This document shows positions 1 to 9,202 of a stretch of 42,070 nucleotides of DNA, one piece after another; the first letter of the stretch is position 1; every line of letters starts with the position of its first letter. The DNA comes from a virus. The notes under the pieces are model-generated. The model saw only the letters and a program-made list of their open reading frames with translations. It was not told where the DNA came from and did no database searches. The position numbers and the translations under genes are program-made. The stretch is from positions 1-42,070 of IMG/VR virus record IMGVR_UViG_3300034683_000027. One strand, 5' to 3'.

Positions 1-1867
1 GCTTAAGAGTGCGAATAACATCCATAAGAGGACGCTTGAGTAAATTGCCTTTTTCAAGAGCAATTACATCGCCTCGGATAATCTTGTTATTTGCACCAAA
101 CAACCCTTCCAACCTACTAAAGAACCCATTGTATCCACCAGCAGGATCGCTGATAGTGTTGAAATTGATTCCAAGATAATGCTTAAGTTTTCCAATTAAA
201 TCATCGGCAGATTGCGGCAATACTTCTGCTTTGAGAAGTCTCTCAGCAATCTCTGCTTGCTTCACTTTTACAAAGTTAGCAATATCAGCAGCGCCTGTGA
301 TTGTCCTAGCTTCAGTAGCAGCACCGCCCTCAGGAATAATTTTAATACTAGTCAGCCCGTCTCTCTGAGCTTTTTGCAGCAATGGCAGATCTGTCTCATG
401 AATCATGACTGAACCGTCATCTGCAAACTTAGGAATCAATTCAGACCAAACCTGACGCGCCTCAATCTGCTCGTGACTAAGGCCCATAATATTAAATGGA
501 CGATATGGATTATTCTCCTGCTTAAAAGTTTTATACGAACCTACAACTACTGCATCTCCATTTTTAGACAATGAGATCTTTTCACCAGCCTTAAGCTTAT
601 CTCCAAGATATATCAGTGCAGGACGATCAGGCATTACATCACCTGTACGATTGTCCATATAAGAGACTGCATAGCGCAGAAACTCTTCTTTATCTTCAGG
701 CTTGGCATTCAAAGGATCATTGCGCAGTTTCTTATAAGCTGCGTTCATCCGCTTCTCTGCCTCACTCGTAACTCCAATTCTAGTGATATTCTGTGCCTCA
801 AGCAGATTGGCAATATTTTTATTAGTCGGCAAGTTCTCAATAGAGTGCATCAGCATATCTGCCAATTGCTGATCGCCGCCGGTAAGATTACCAGCCTCGG
901 TTCTAATCTCACTCATCAAACGAGTTTTAGTTGCTTGTGCTTCTCTACCGGCCCTCTCGGCAAATTCAAAGTTAGGATCAATTGCCGGAAGATCATCAAT
1001 CTGACGTAGCTTAAAAAGAATCCTATCAGAAGCACTAGCAGATTCGATGGGCTGCTCAAGTTTCATCCAAGGACTAACAGCCTCAGTTGCAGCATCAGCA
1101 CCGCGCTTAATAGCATACTTACTAGCGATGCCGAGAATACCACCGCCAATGGCCGCATCAAACAATCCACCAGTTACAACATCCCAAGCCAAATCACTAG
1201 CACTGCGATCATCGAGAATAGGAGACTGATTCATGGTCGCATTTACAGCGCCAGTGAATACAGCACCTTCTATGAATTGTCCCCAAGCACCAGTTGCAAG
1301 TGCTTTCAGTGTATTAGTCTCAGTCAATGAAAATGCATTGCCAGTCTTGCCAATCTGAGAAATAGCTTGTGCAAGATACTTCTCTCGATTAGGCGCCAAA
1401 AGTCCAAAAGCATTAGCAGTCATTTTGCCCATGTTGCCAGTAGCCACTGCTTCACGCATGGCTATTTGACCTACTTTTAATACCTTAGTAGCGCCAAGCC
1501 CGGGCACAAAAGATCCTGCAACAAATCCTGCCACATCAATTCCAAGTTGATGAGCATCGTAATAATTAACTAAATCAGAATCGAAGTCAGCAATCCTTTG
1601 ACGAGTAGATACAATCTCCTGCTCGCCACCGAACATACGCCCGATAGTTGCAGGAATATTTGCAATCTCATTACCAGCTGCAATAAGAGTTGCAGGAATG
1701 CCTTTAGTAACTAGCTCAACAGAAGATTCCAGAAATCCTTTATCTTCATTAGGATCTGGATTTGCGCCAAGAGCACTGTGAATACCAGAAGCTACCAGAA
1801 AGGCTGGTGGAGTATATCCAGAATCTACTGACTCTTGTTGCTGACTCTCAAATTCTTCATTTGCCAT
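1..1867 (-). CDS. Internal virion (DNA ejection) protein, N-terminal part, cut by window edge
   Basis: An open minus-strand frame starts at ATG 1867 (protein begins MANEEFESQQQE) and runs 622 codons plus one base off the left edge without a stop. The start lies two bases after the stop of the upstream gene, whose last codons supply a GAAGGAG ribosome site. The protein has several Gly/Ala-rich hydrophobic stretches in residues 60-220, then a mostly helical charged region. I recognise no catalytic motif in this part. Position at the end of the structural block, after two coiled-coil or low-complexity virion proteins, suggests a giant ejection protein such as podoviruses place last. The frame at 38597-42070 is probably its C-terminal part, with the genome opened inside the gene. 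Function is inferred from context and composition only. Confidence 0.75.
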   Translation of the reverse strand, partial: MANEEFESQQQESVDSGYTPPAFLVASGIHSALGANPDPNEDKGFLESSVELVTKGIPATLIAAGNEIANIPATIGRMFGGEQEIVSTRQRIADFDSDLVNYYDAHQLGIDVAGFVAGSFVPGLGATKVLKVGQIAMREAVATGNMGKMTANAFGLLAPNREKYLAQAISQIGKTGNAFSLTETNTLKALATGAWGQFIEGAVFTGAVNATMNQSPILDDRSASDLAWDVVTGGLFDAAIGGGILGIASKYAIKRGADAATEAVSPWMKLEQPIESASASDRILFKLRQIDDLPAIDPNFEFAERAGREAQATKTRLMSEIRTEAGNLTGGDQQLADMLMHSIENLPTNKNIANLLEAQNITRIGVTSEAEKRMNAAYKKLRNDPLNAKPEDKEEFLRYAVSYMDNRTGDVMPDRPALIYLGDKLKAGEKISLSKNGDAVVVGSYKTFKQENNPYRPFNIMGLSHEQIEARQVWSELIPKFADDGSVMIHETDLPLLQKAQRDGLTSIKIIPEGGAATEARTITGAADIANFVKVKQAEIAERLLKAEVLPQSADDLIGKLKHYLGINFNTISDPAGGYNGFFSRLEGLFGANNKIIRGDVIALEKGNLLKRPLMDVIRTLK

Positions 1868-1869
1868 TT

Positions 1870-3588
1870 TTATTTAGCTCCTTCAATCGGAGGAAGATTA
1901 AGCAATTGTTCACGAATTGATTTTGCGCTTACTGGCGTAGATGTTCTATACAGATTAGCTGCATTGATATTAGCTGTAATCGGCGCCGCAGTAATTGCCA
2001 GTTCTGGCTTCGCTGCAACAATCTCACTGACAATATTTGCTGCTAGTACCTGATTTACAGAGACTGGATCTAACATATCCACAGTCTTAGTATCTTTAAA
2101 GAATCCTGCAAATCCCGGAGACAGCGTGATGCGAGTTTTATACTCAGATTGCTCACGTCCAGCAACTTTCTCAAACTGATGCACAGTATTATTAATAGCA
2201 ACAGCTTGACGGAATACGGAATTCACAAAGCTTACAACATCAGAAGAACTAGCAGCTCTTTCTTTCAGTGCCTTATTAGCAACACTAAGAATAAACTCAG
2301 GCGTCACTGGAGTATTGCTACTAGTTTCAGTGAGCGTAGGAGCTACGTATTTTTGCCATAGCGGATCGCGTGAAATAGCAGTTCCATCATATGCGCTGAA
2401 AGCAGGAGCGGAGAATGGAGATCCTTCTTGAATGTTATTTTGCGCAGCCTCAAAATCTTTAGCGAAAATTTTATTTGCTTCTATAGCTTTTTGTTTCTTA
2501 TCCGTTACAGTAGGATCAACTTTACGATAAGCTTCGTCCTGCATCAGAATAGCGCGTTCCTGCTGCTTAGTACGCGGCTGGAATCCAATCTGATCCATCA
2601 TAGCTACACGTGATTCAATAGTAGTACCAAGCGAATGATTCATATTTCCACTGGTATAAATATCAAAGCCACGTTTGATAAGAGCTTCTAGCTGCTTGCC
2701 TGCAACTCCTTTGTATTGATTAAGTTTACCAATATCTTCGAATTCTTTCTTACCTTCAGAACGAAGTGCAAGATTGGCGAACATAAGGAATTCTGCTTCT
2801 GCAGTATCTTTGTCTTTAAGAGCTTTTTGTCGCTCTTTCCACATCTCATCTTGGCGTTCTTGATTACGCCGCGCCATAGCCATCTGTTCTTCGCCGTGTC
2901 GCAGCTGTACATCTTTCATATACAATTCAAGCGCGTCTTTATTCATAGCGCGGACGCGATCTAAGCCTTCCATGCCAAGCTTAGCTGCATTAATCCTAGC
3001 TTGTGAAGCAAGTTGTTTCTGCCAATTTTCAAGCGCAGTTGCCTGCTCCGCCAAAGTCTGTGCAGTAACTTTCTCTTTAATAGCATCCGCAGTAACAGCA
3101 GATTGTTGCACATGACTGTGTGCATTATCCATTGTTTTCTTGAGAGTAGCTTCTCGTTCTTCAATTGCAGAAAGCCTCTGCTCATCCCACGGAAGTGTGA
3201 AAGCATTTGCTATGGCAGTGAGAGGATCATCAAAGAATGAAACTGAAGCATCTTTAACAATCTTAGCAGTTACTTCCTGCTTTTGCTGCATAGTTGATCT
3301 TAACTCTTGGCCAAAATCAACTGCCATATTTTCCCAATCAGCTCCAGCAGCTACTGCACGCGCTTGATTTTGCGCCATTAAATTAGCCTGCTGCTCCTGC
3401 ATAATCATGCCAGCAGTCTTGCCTCCAGTACCTGGAAGAATCTGAGGACCAGATGTTTGCGCCTCTAGCATACTTTGTGATTCAGCAGTAATAGTATCAA
3501 GCAGTGATTCAATCTGCAATCTACTCTGAGCTTGGCTTAAAGCTACCTGCTGAGGAGACATCATTCCTTGGATATCAGATGTTGCCAT
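1870..3588 (-). CDS. Probable internal virion / ejection protein, coiled-coil rich (572 aa)
   Basis: The start MATSDIQGMM follows an AGGAGATTATCATA ribosome site. The sequence is Gln-, Ala- and Met-rich at the N-terminus. Residues about 140-300 form long charged helices rich in Glu, Lys and Gln (for example KERQKALKDKDTAEAEF), which look like coiled coil. No enzymatic motif is visible. It sits between a Ser/Thr-rich virion protein and the giant edge gene, with near-contiguous spacing (stop to next ATG two bases). That neighbourhood and composition resemble internal core or ejection proteins of podoviruses. The assignment is by context; a structural role is likely, the exact one is not. Confidence 0.65.
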   Translation of the reverse strand: MATSDIQGMMSPQQVALSQAQSRLQIESLLDTITAESQSMLEAQTSGPQILPGTGGKTAGMIMQEQQANLMAQNQARAVAAGADWENMAVDFGQELRSTMQQKQEVTAKIVKDASVSFFDDPLTAIANAFTLPWDEQRLSAIEEREATLKKTMDNAHSHVQQSAVTADAIKEKVTAQTLAEQATALENWQKQLASQARINAAKLGMEGLDRVRAMNKDALELYMKDVQLRHGEEQMAMARRNQERQDEMWKERQKALKDKDTAEAEFLMFANLALRSEGKKEFEDIGKLNQYKGVAGKQLEALIKRGFDIYTSGNMNHSLGTTIESRVAMMDQIGFQPRTKQQERAILMQDEAYRKVDPTVTDKKQKAIEANKIFAKDFEAAQNNIQEGSPFSAPAFSAYDGTAISRDPLWQKYVAPTLTETSSNTPVTPEFILSVANKALKERAASSSDVVSFVNSVFRQAVAINNTVHQFEKVAGREQSEYKTRITLSPGFAGFFKDTKTVDMLDPVSVNQVLAANIVSEIVAAKPELAITAAPITANINAANLYRTSTPVSAKSIREQLLNLPPIEGAK

Positions 3589-3605
3589 TATGATAATCTC
3601 CTAGT

Positions 3606-4367
3606 TTAGAACCAGCCACTAATAGTATCCCACAGATCCTTAGCGCCAGTGGAAATACTGTCAAACAATCCGGAATCTGTAACAGAAGATGCAACATCTC
3701 CATAGTCAATACTAGACACAATCTCACCTAGCGGATTAGCAATCAAGTCAGTCCATGCACTTGTAGTAGATTGCAGTGCGCCAGTTCCAAGATTAAAAGC
3801 AGTATCAAGAGCGCTACTGTAGGTGCCAGAATCTATAACACTCATGCCACCGAGTGCAAAATCTCCAGACTCAGAACTGCCGCCGCCAAATACAGAGCCA
3901 AGAAGATTATCAAATACAGATTTACCTGCGTCATCTTTCTTCATTAGCAGTCCCGCTCCTAGCAGAGGAAGCAAGACATTAGAATTAGCGCCAAGCACTC
4001 CCTGAGAGGCTGTTACTTGAGTCTGCGGAGTCGTGGTAGTTGTGGTAGTCGTGGGCGCGCTTGCAAGAGCAGCAGCATTAGATGCACGAGAAATAAGATC
4101 ATTCACAAGCAATGTGTTACTGCTAGCATTATACAATCCAGCTTGCTTAGAACCAGATGCAACCTTAGCCAATCCTGTACTTTGATCTTCAAGCATAGAT
4201 TGGATAAGAGATTGCAAGCCATCTGCATCGATATTAGTCTGCTTAGTAGTAGTGCTAGTACCACCCGATGTAGTAGTAGTCTTATCTCCACTACCAAGCA
4301 GTGTAGAAAGTAAAGATGCAATAGATGCAGCCGTATTGATATTTTGACCGAGTGCGGAGGTAGCCAT
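3606..4367 (-). CDS. Low-complexity virion protein (253 aa), probable internal or ejection protein
   Basis: It begins MATSALGQNINTAAS after a GGAG ribosome site. Composition is dominated by Ser, Thr, Gly and Ala, including a run of eight threonines near residue 108 and a short hydrophobic Leu/Gly segment near residues 124-142 ending in MKKDD. This segment could insert in a membrane, and the rest looks flexible. Several neighbours in this phage also begin MATS, suggesting a shared initiation context for virion genes. Position just before the two ejection-type genes supports a virion role. I do not recognise a family. Confidence 0.6.
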   Translation of the reverse strand: MATSALGQNINTAASIASLLSTLLGSGDKTTTTSGGTSTTTKQTNIDADGLQSLIQSMLEDQSTGLAKVASGSKQAGLYNASSNTLLVNDLISRASNAAALASAPTTTTTTTTPQTQVTASQGVLGANSNVLLPLLGAGLLMKKDDAGKSVFDNLLGSVFGGGSSESGDFALGGMSVIDSGTYSSALDTAFNLGTGALQSTTSAWTDLIANPLGEIVSSIDYGDVASSVTDSGLFDSISTGAKDLWDTISGWF

Positions 4368-4391
4368 AATAAACTCCTTTAACGATTTATG

Positions 4392-4423
4392 CTATGGTAT
4401 AGAATTATAATCTATACCTATAG
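4392..4423 (-). repeat. Intergenic palindrome / hairpin
   Basis: In the 61-base gap between two virion genes lies a perfect 8-bp inverted repeat, GGTATAGA (4396-4403) and TCTATACC (4411-4418). It extends outward by CTAT/ATAG with one bulged base, and the loop is AT-only. On the minus strand a TATAAT hexamer falls in the arm and loop but has no matching -35 box at the right distance. It could be an mRNA hairpin or a protein-binding dyad. No U-run follows, so it is a poor intrinsic terminator. Confidence 0.5.
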
Positions 4424-4428
4424 ATGGG

Positions 4429-4953
4429 TTAGAATTGCGGATTAAACCACAAGCGAGTATCTGATAGTGCATATCCTACAAACTGAGTCCCTGATCCAGC
4501 TACACCAACTACTCCAGCCGTAGCAGATTGATAGTATCCAGCTCCGGGAGTAAGCGTACCCGCTGTAAAAGGAGGAAATAATCCAAGTAGTTGAATCTCA
4601 GTAATTTCTCCAACTGCCGCACCTTCTGGATCTGAGCAGAATCCTACACACGCACGTACACCACCTTGAGCTTTATATGCTTTTCCATCGCCGCCGATTC
4701 CAACAGTATTTCCGTAAGACAGTGCTTCTGCTGCCTCTACATATATCTTACTCATATTGCCTACAGTAAGACGTGTAAATCCAATCTCATCCCAGTATTC
4801 CTTATCAGGAGATATAGCTCCAGTATTATTATCTACCGCCTGTAATGTCAATCGTATTGCATTATAAACTCGCAAGAATTCATAGTACATCTCCTGATCT
4901 GATACTAGAGGCTGCGCCGGTAGTCCCAAATTCACTGACTGTGAAGTAGCCAT
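4429..4953 (-). CDS. Virion protein, probable tail component (174 aa)
   Basis: The start at 4953 (MATSQSVNLG) is preferred over ATG 4959 because GGAG lies 10 bases upstream of it, whereas 4959 would leave only four. The N-terminal third (residues 15-50) is helical; the rest is Gly-rich and beta-like, with repeated G/A/T strands up to the C-terminal WFNPQF. It directly follows the beta-propeller-like tail gene with a short overlap-type junction, so the two are likely co-translated. It may be a small tail or fibre-associated protein. I recognise no named family. Confidence 0.6.
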   Translation of the reverse strand: MATSQSVNLGLPAQPLVSDQEMYYEFLRVYNAIRLTLQAVDNNTGAISPDKEYWDEIGFTRLTVGNMSKIYVEAAEALSYGNTVGIGGDGKAYKAQGGVRACVGFCSDPEGAAVGEITEIQLLGLFPPFTAGTLTPGAGYYQSATAGVVGVAGSGTQFVGYALSDTRLWFNPQF

Positions 4954-4955
4954 AA

Positions 4956-6509
4956 TCATCTAGCTCCGTGCGGTGTGAATGTAAGAACCAGAGACACTGC
5001 ATTAAATGCACCTTTAAAAAGCAGTGAATGATTCTTACCAGTTTTATGAAATTTGTATTCTCTTGCTTTTGAACCAGATACTGGAGGTACAGCATATCCT
5101 TCTATTTTATCATACCATACTTTGCCATCCATGGATGGAAGTAATTGTAGCGAGAAATTATCTCCAGTATTCACATTCTCAAATTCAACAGCTTGCATTG
5201 TAAGAAACCTACTGCGAACATATTGATACTTGCCAAGAATCATTACACCGTTGCTGTTAGGACTATTGATATCAGTATCAAGAATATGAATAGACCCGCC
5301 TGCTCCTAGAAATGCAACCGACTTCTTAGGCACTTCTACTACAGCACTAGCATACTGTTGAAATTCAAAACAATCAGTGTGCTCAATCTTAAGCTTACCT
5401 ACTTGCTTGAGAGCTGAATCGATGAATATTGCATGTGTAAGCTTCTCTTTTCCGTAAGATATAATAATGTATCTATCAGCAACAACAGCGATTCGCTTCT
5501 TGGTTTCAGAGCCAGCTGTGCTGATAAGTTCCAACTCATCGGTGAGTTCGTTGAAATCCTCCAGCAATCCACCAGAGATAAAATCTGTAATCTCAGGGAA
5601 GATAGATGTAGCTTTTTTCAGTGTTACAGTCTGCAATCCAGATGTAGTATAGGCATGGAGTGCTCCACTGTTAGCGTCGTATGATACAAATTGTGAATCA
5701 GTGAGGCCGCCGCATCCAGTAATTTCCACAAAATTATAAGGATATCTAGCATTAGAGGAATAGATGCAAGCCACTGCATTACGTTCAGTAAATACAATCA
5801 TACCTCCGTATACAGGCTCTACAGTTACTATATTACCGCGTGCTGACTCTACCTGACCGCCGCCAGCTCCGGTAGTAAGACTAGGTACGAAATCAGTAGG
5901 ATCTATAGTAGATGACCATGCAACAGCATCTTTAGAATATGCAATAAGATAACCACTATTACCTACAATGCCAATAATATCAGAGGTTGTTAGACCAGTG
6001 AGAGTTACGCTAGAGATTGTATTAGTATTCCAGTCGTAGGAATAACAGCCAACACCTTCGAAATAAATATAAGTAGTACCAGCGACAAATGCAACAGACA
6101 TTCTCTTGCCCGCAATAGTTGCTGCATCTGGTGGCGTATTTGGCGCCGTCCAAGTACTGGCTCCAGTAGGCATTACATACAAATTACCAAGAGCAGTAGC
6201 TGATAACAATGCATAATTACCGACTGAATCTCTGATAGACACCACTTGATTAAACAGAGTAGCATCAGGAAATGCAGCGCTGGTATGCTCAGAATAACCT
6301 ACACTCTTGTAGCCATAATCTGTAGGTACAATATTATGAGCATAGTAAATCTGAGGAATGCCCATAGCTGTAGCGATAGATTCCTGATCTGCTACGTATG
6401 GTACATATCCTTGATCTTGATTCCTAACAATTACCGTCTGCCCTTGTAGTTCTGAGAGCATAGGAATCTTAGTAGTTTTAAGATTAGCACGCCACGTGAT
6501 GTCAGCCAT
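4956..6509 (-). CDS. Beta-propeller-like tail protein (517 aa), possible tail nozzle/stabilisation protein
   Basis: The start MADITWRANLK has a good upstream GGAG. The protein has many short aromatic/hydrophobic beta-strand repeats with Gly/Asp turns (YAYSKD, YIYFEGVG, VYGGMIVF), with few helices and no cysteine clusters. This is the look of a WD- or Kelch-like propeller. In podoviruses a protein of this size and type (P22 gp10 / T7 gp12 analogues) forms the tail nozzle below the connector. That role is inferred from size, fold impression and place in the structural block, not from a diagnostic motif. Confidence 0.6.
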   Translation of the reverse strand: MADITWRANLKTTKIPMLSELQGQTVIVRNQDQGYVPYVADQESIATAMGIPQIYYAHNIVPTDYGYKSVGYSEHTSAAFPDATLFNQVVSIRDSVGNYALLSATALGNLYVMPTGASTWTAPNTPPDAATIAGKRMSVAFVAGTTYIYFEGVGCYSYDWNTNTISSVTLTGLTTSDIIGIVGNSGYLIAYSKDAVAWSSTIDPTDFVPSLTTGAGGGQVESARGNIVTVEPVYGGMIVFTERNAVACIYSSNARYPYNFVEITGCGGLTDSQFVSYDANSGALHAYTTSGLQTVTLKKATSIFPEITDFISGGLLEDFNELTDELELISTAGSETKKRIAVVADRYIIISYGKEKLTHAIFIDSALKQVGKLKIEHTDCFEFQQYASAVVEVPKKSVAFLGAGGSIHILDTDINSPNSNGVMILGKYQYVRSRFLTMQAVEFENVNTGDNFSLQLLPSMDGKVWYDKIEGYAVPPVSGSKAREYKFHKTGKNHSLLFKGAFNAVSLVLTFTPHGAR

Positions 6510-6521
6510 CTCCCTATCTCC

Positions 6522-7106
6522 TTACGGTTCAGTGGCCAGAACTTGAACTGCGCCTGTAGGAAATTGTACTACTAGTTGCGTCTTACCGCTACCATTATCC
6601 TTTGTATACAATCTGCTCTTATTTGCAGATGGATTTGAAGGTGCTATAATTTCATCCAGTTCAATAAATTTAGTATTAACAGCAGCTATATCACCATTCG
6701 TAAGATCTACAACCTGTAGAAATGGCTCAGCAGAAACTCCAAAGTCTACGGCGCGCAGCAATACACCATTAGTTCCTTGCTGCTTAACTGCAATACCACT
6801 CTTAGAAATAGGAGAATCTCCGGCATCAGAAGATAAGAACGTGACTACGCCATCAGCTCCAAACACTACAAGAGTGATATTAGGAGTCAATACAAGACTG
6901 GCTTCAGTATATGCAACTCCTACAGGAATAATTACAAAACCTGATACTGCCGCCTGTATTGCAAGGTTAATAGCGATTGTATTTTCAGACGCAGTATTGC
7001 TTTGAGCGGCACCGTAATCTGCTGCATCTACAAGTCCAGTCAGCTTCTCTTCAACGGTACGGCCGCTGGAAAGTGTAGTAAAATCAGCTTTCATCTTAGT
7101 GGTCAT
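6522..7106 (-). CDS. Tail-spike-like or fibre-related virion protein (194 aa)
   Basis: It begins MTTKMKADFTTLSSGRTVEEKL. The region YGAAQSNTASENTIAINLAIQ (about residues 31-51) resembles the head-binding start of beta-helix tailspikes, where a DYGA-type motif is followed by a helix-forming N-terminal cap. A run of hydrophobic beta rungs follows (residues 55-150), but the length is too short for a full depolymerase spike. There is no catalytic pair visible. It lies between the propeller protein and the holin. It may be a tail-fibre adaptor or a truncated spike. Confidence 0.5.
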   Translation of the reverse strand: MTTKMKADFTTLSSGRTVEEKLTGLVDAADYGAAQSNTASENTIAINLAIQAAVSGFVIIPVGVAYTEASLVLTPNITLVVFGADGVVTFLSSDAGDSPISKSGIAVKQQGTNGVLLRAVDFGVSAEPFLQVVDLTNGDIAAVNTKFIELDEIIAPSNPSANKSRLYTKDNGSGKTQLVVQFPTGAVQVLATEP

Positions 7107-7120
7107 TTTGAAACTCCTTA

Positions 7121-7510
7121 TTACTTCTTGAGAATATTCGCTATCGTGGGAAGTACTTTTTCTGCACTACGTCCCATCACATACCCGCCAAGTCCAAGCT
7201 GTACAATATCCCAAAGTTTAAGATATTCTTCAACAGATAGATTAGGAGCCGCTATCCCAAACCAGCGAGCTACAATTAACGACGTAAATGTCAGCATTGT
7301 GATAGGTCGCCAAGAAGCTGCAAGCCAAGATTCAGAGGCAGCTTCTTGCTTAATAATAGCTGCACGTGCAGATAATTCTGTAAGTTCGCCTTTTTGGGCC
7401 ATCTCAAAAAGTTGCAATTTTGCTTTAGCTGCATCTTCTGGAGATGGCCACAGACGATCAATTAACTTACCGCCAATATCTAAAGCAGCAGTTACAGGAT
7501 CAAGGCTCAT
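7121..7510 (-). CDS. Holin, 3TM type
   Basis: This 129-residue protein starts with a short amphipathic helix (ALDIGGKLIDRLWPSPEDAAK), then an acidic/basic helix, then hydrophobic segments around WRPITMLTFTSLIVARWFGI (residues 67-86) and the IVQLGLGGYVMGRSAEK region (residues 102-118). The WRP motif, GGYV-GRS motif and size match the 3TM-type holin family of Gram-negative phages. Its start overlaps the endolysin stop by four bases, so lysis genes are translated together. It would permeabilise the inner membrane to release the endolysin. Confidence 0.8.
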   Translation of the reverse strand: MSLDPVTAALDIGGKLIDRLWPSPEDAAKAKLQLFEMAQKGELTELSARAAIIKQEAASESWLAASWRPITMLTFTSLIVARWFGIAAPNLSVEEYLKLWDIVQLGLGGYVMGRSAEKVLPTIANILKK

Positions 7511-7893
7511 TTATATGTACTCCAAGGAAGTTGAAAATGAGGGCCATCCTTAAATGATTTCCAATCACCGCCCCACTCAACCGGGAGTTTCAATTCATCA
7601 GCTGCGGCCTTCATAGCGGCAGCAATCATTTCATAATATCGCCAATCCCAACTAATCTTACCATCTACATAAGCACCTAAATCTACAGCATGTCCAGTAA
7701 GATGTCTTGATTTCAGAGTAGTAGTAGCACCTTCTACTAATAGCTGTTTTTGCCTATCAGCAGATCGAAGTCCTTCTATTACTGTGAAATCAATCTCAGT
7801 TAATTCAATAGCTCTATTTACAATTCGTACTAAATCAGGATGAACTCCAAGGAGTCTATCTCTACTTCTCTGCCCAAGATTATATTTACTCAT
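7507..7893 (-). CDS. Endolysin, M15-family (VanY-like) peptidase
   Basis: The 128-residue protein contains the M15 zinc signature SRHLTGHAVD (residues 62-71, fitting S-x-H-x-x-G-x-A-x-D), with H64 and D71 as expected ligands. The downstream VEWGGDWKSFKDGPHF segment carries E106 and the third ligand H119. GLRSADRQ near residue 41 is the usual conserved lead-in of the family. This family cleaves peptidoglycan peptide stems (L-Ala-D-Glu or D-Ala-D-Ala type). It has no signal peptide, so release depends on the adjacent holin. The length is normal for a single-domain phage M15 endolysin. Confidence 0.9.
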   Translation of the reverse strand: MSKYNLGQRSRDRLLGVHPDLVRIVNRAIELTEIDFTVIEGLRSADRQKQLLVEGATTTLKSRHLTGHAVDLGAYVDGKISWDWRYYEMIAAAMKAAADELKLPVEWGGDWKSFKDGPHFQLPWSTYK

Positions 7894-7894
7894 T

Positions 7895-8275
7895 TTATGA
7901 TTTCCTTATTAATGTAACTACATGCTCCCATACAGTTACAGCTATAAATCCAATTGCTGCTATTAGTGCCCAAGTTACTGTAGATTGACTTATCTTTTCA
8001 AAGGCTGCACTGCGTTTTTTATTCTTTTCGATTAAACTATTTACATACTCAGCGCGCTCTCTTACGGAATCTGTTCCACCGACTTCCTCCAGCAATGCAG
8101 TAAACTTAGTTTCTCTTTCAGTGTGAGGTATAAGAACTGCCGCAATTCTATTCATTGAATACAGTAACAATCTATCAATATCTCTTCTATCACCTTTTAG
8201 AAACATATTTATTTCTTCTTCTGAAAATACTTTTGGAACATGCGGATGTCCCCAAGATTCGTTGTTATCTTCCAT
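7895..8275 (-). CDS. Small membrane-anchored protein of the lysis region (126 aa)
   Basis: The start is ATG 8275 (MEDNNESWGH), which overlaps the previous stop as TGATG and has AAGGA nine bases upstream. The earlier in-frame codon is a TTG. Most of the protein is charged helix; the C-terminus has one clear membrane segment (about residues 99-117, TWALIAAIGFIAVTVWEHV) followed by a short basic tail. Tail-anchored topology next to the endolysin and holin would fit an accessory lysis or spanin-like role, but there is no lipoprotein partner beside it. Function is unproven. Confidence 0.6.
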   Translation of the reverse strand: MEDNNESWGHPHVPKVFSEEEINMFLKGDRRDIDRLLLYSMNRIAAVLIPHTERETKFTALLEEVGGTDSVRERAEYVNSLIEKNKKRSAAFEKISQSTVTWALIAAIGFIAVTVWEHVVTLIRKS

Positions 8276-8886
8276 CAGCTGATGTCCTTCCAAGGAGTAA
8301 TAAGAGAGACTAATCCTTTATACCTATCACCAATGTCAGCTGTAGATAACGTTCCATTATGTGAGAGTTTAATCTTCCAGCCAAGATCAATTTCAAAAGC
8401 ATGGCTAGGATCAAACCAATAAGGTAGACAGATAAAGAGACGGAAATATTTACCGTCATCTGTTACCAGTAATTGAGAGCCTCCTATTCCAGTCTTTTCT
8501 ACTACTACACCATCTCCCCACTTTTTAACTATAACTACTTTACTTAGATCACAGCCGGCTGTAATTCGGTTAAAGTAATTAGCAGGATTACGGATAGCAA
8601 GCCATATATACTTAGCTAAAAAAGATGGATATGTAATTCCTTTTTCAATGCACCAATTTGCAAACCACCCACGCTTATCTCCTCTGGTTCCATCGCTAGG
8701 ATTCCCCCAAGGACCAGAGAAATTCTCAAATACCCAATCACCATACTGTGGATATTGAGTAAATTGTTTGCGAGTAGTTTCATCTGTCTTTGAGAATTGT
8801 AGAAAAACTGGAACTACGAATAGTCCCAGAAATTCCACAACTAGCGAGGCGAAGAAATAGCAGATATACCTAACTACTGATTTCAT
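8275..8886 (-). CDS. Membrane-anchored phage protein, unknown function (203 aa)
   Basis: The start ATG 8886 (MKSVVRYICYFF) is chosen because GAGGA lies eight bases upstream; a longer frame would need a TTG codon. An N-terminal hydrophobic segment (about residues 4-28) is followed by a soluble, Trp/Tyr-rich domain with WGNPSDGTRGD, NPANYFNR and GWKIKLSHNG. Proteins of this form recur in phage lysis and fibre regions (I believe the DUF7338 type), with no known function. It overlaps the fibre chaperone gene upstream and the membrane protein gene downstream, indicating translational coupling. Confidence 0.6.
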   Translation of the reverse strand: MKSVVRYICYFFASLVVEFLGLFVVPVFLQFSKTDETTRKQFTQYPQYGDWVFENFSGPWGNPSDGTRGDKRGWFANWCIEKGITYPSFLAKYIWLAIRNPANYFNRITAGCDLSKVVIVKKWGDGVVVEKTGIGGSQLLVTDDGKYFRLFICLPYWFDPSHAFEIDLGWKIKLSHNGTLSTADIGDRYKGLVSLITPWKDIS

Positions 8887-9193
8887 CTGCGGATTCCTCA
8901 ATGAGAGGTTTTGGATATTTTGCTTTCACAGCAAGACAGGCATCAATATAAGCCTGAACCTGCTCTGTATCTCCTTTTACAATACCATCGATGTAATCTT
9001 CGATAGGCGGGTACTCCGCTCTACGAAGTTCTGCATAGGATTTTTCAGGGATCGGATCAGCTTCTTCCGGAGTATTCCCTTCCGACAACCAGAGTAGATA
9101 GGCTTGATAGTCGCTATTCCCCTCATCTTTCGGAATGAAGGCATTGTCGGAAAGACGAAGAATGGAATCTGTTCGAGTGAGTTTATAGGTCAT
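8870..9193 (-). CDS. Tail fibre assembly chaperone-like protein (107 aa)
   Basis: It begins MTYKLTRTDSILRLSDNAFIP, followed by DYQAYLLWLSEGNTPEEADP. This order (a short strand, the N/D-x-DYQ-YL-WL-GN-PE motif, then an acidic helix) is the common pattern of phage tail fibre assembly or tail-chaperone proteins. It lies immediately after the fibre gene, where such chaperones are encoded. It would assist folding or trimerisation of the preceding fibre. The size is typical. Confidence 0.65.
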   Translation of the reverse strand: MTYKLTRTDSILRLSDNAFIPKDEGNSDYQAYLLWLSEGNTPEEADPIPEKSYAELRRAEYPPIEDYIDGIVKGDTEQVQAYIDACLAVKAKYPKPLIEESADEISS

Positions 9194-9202
9194 AATTTCC
9201 TC

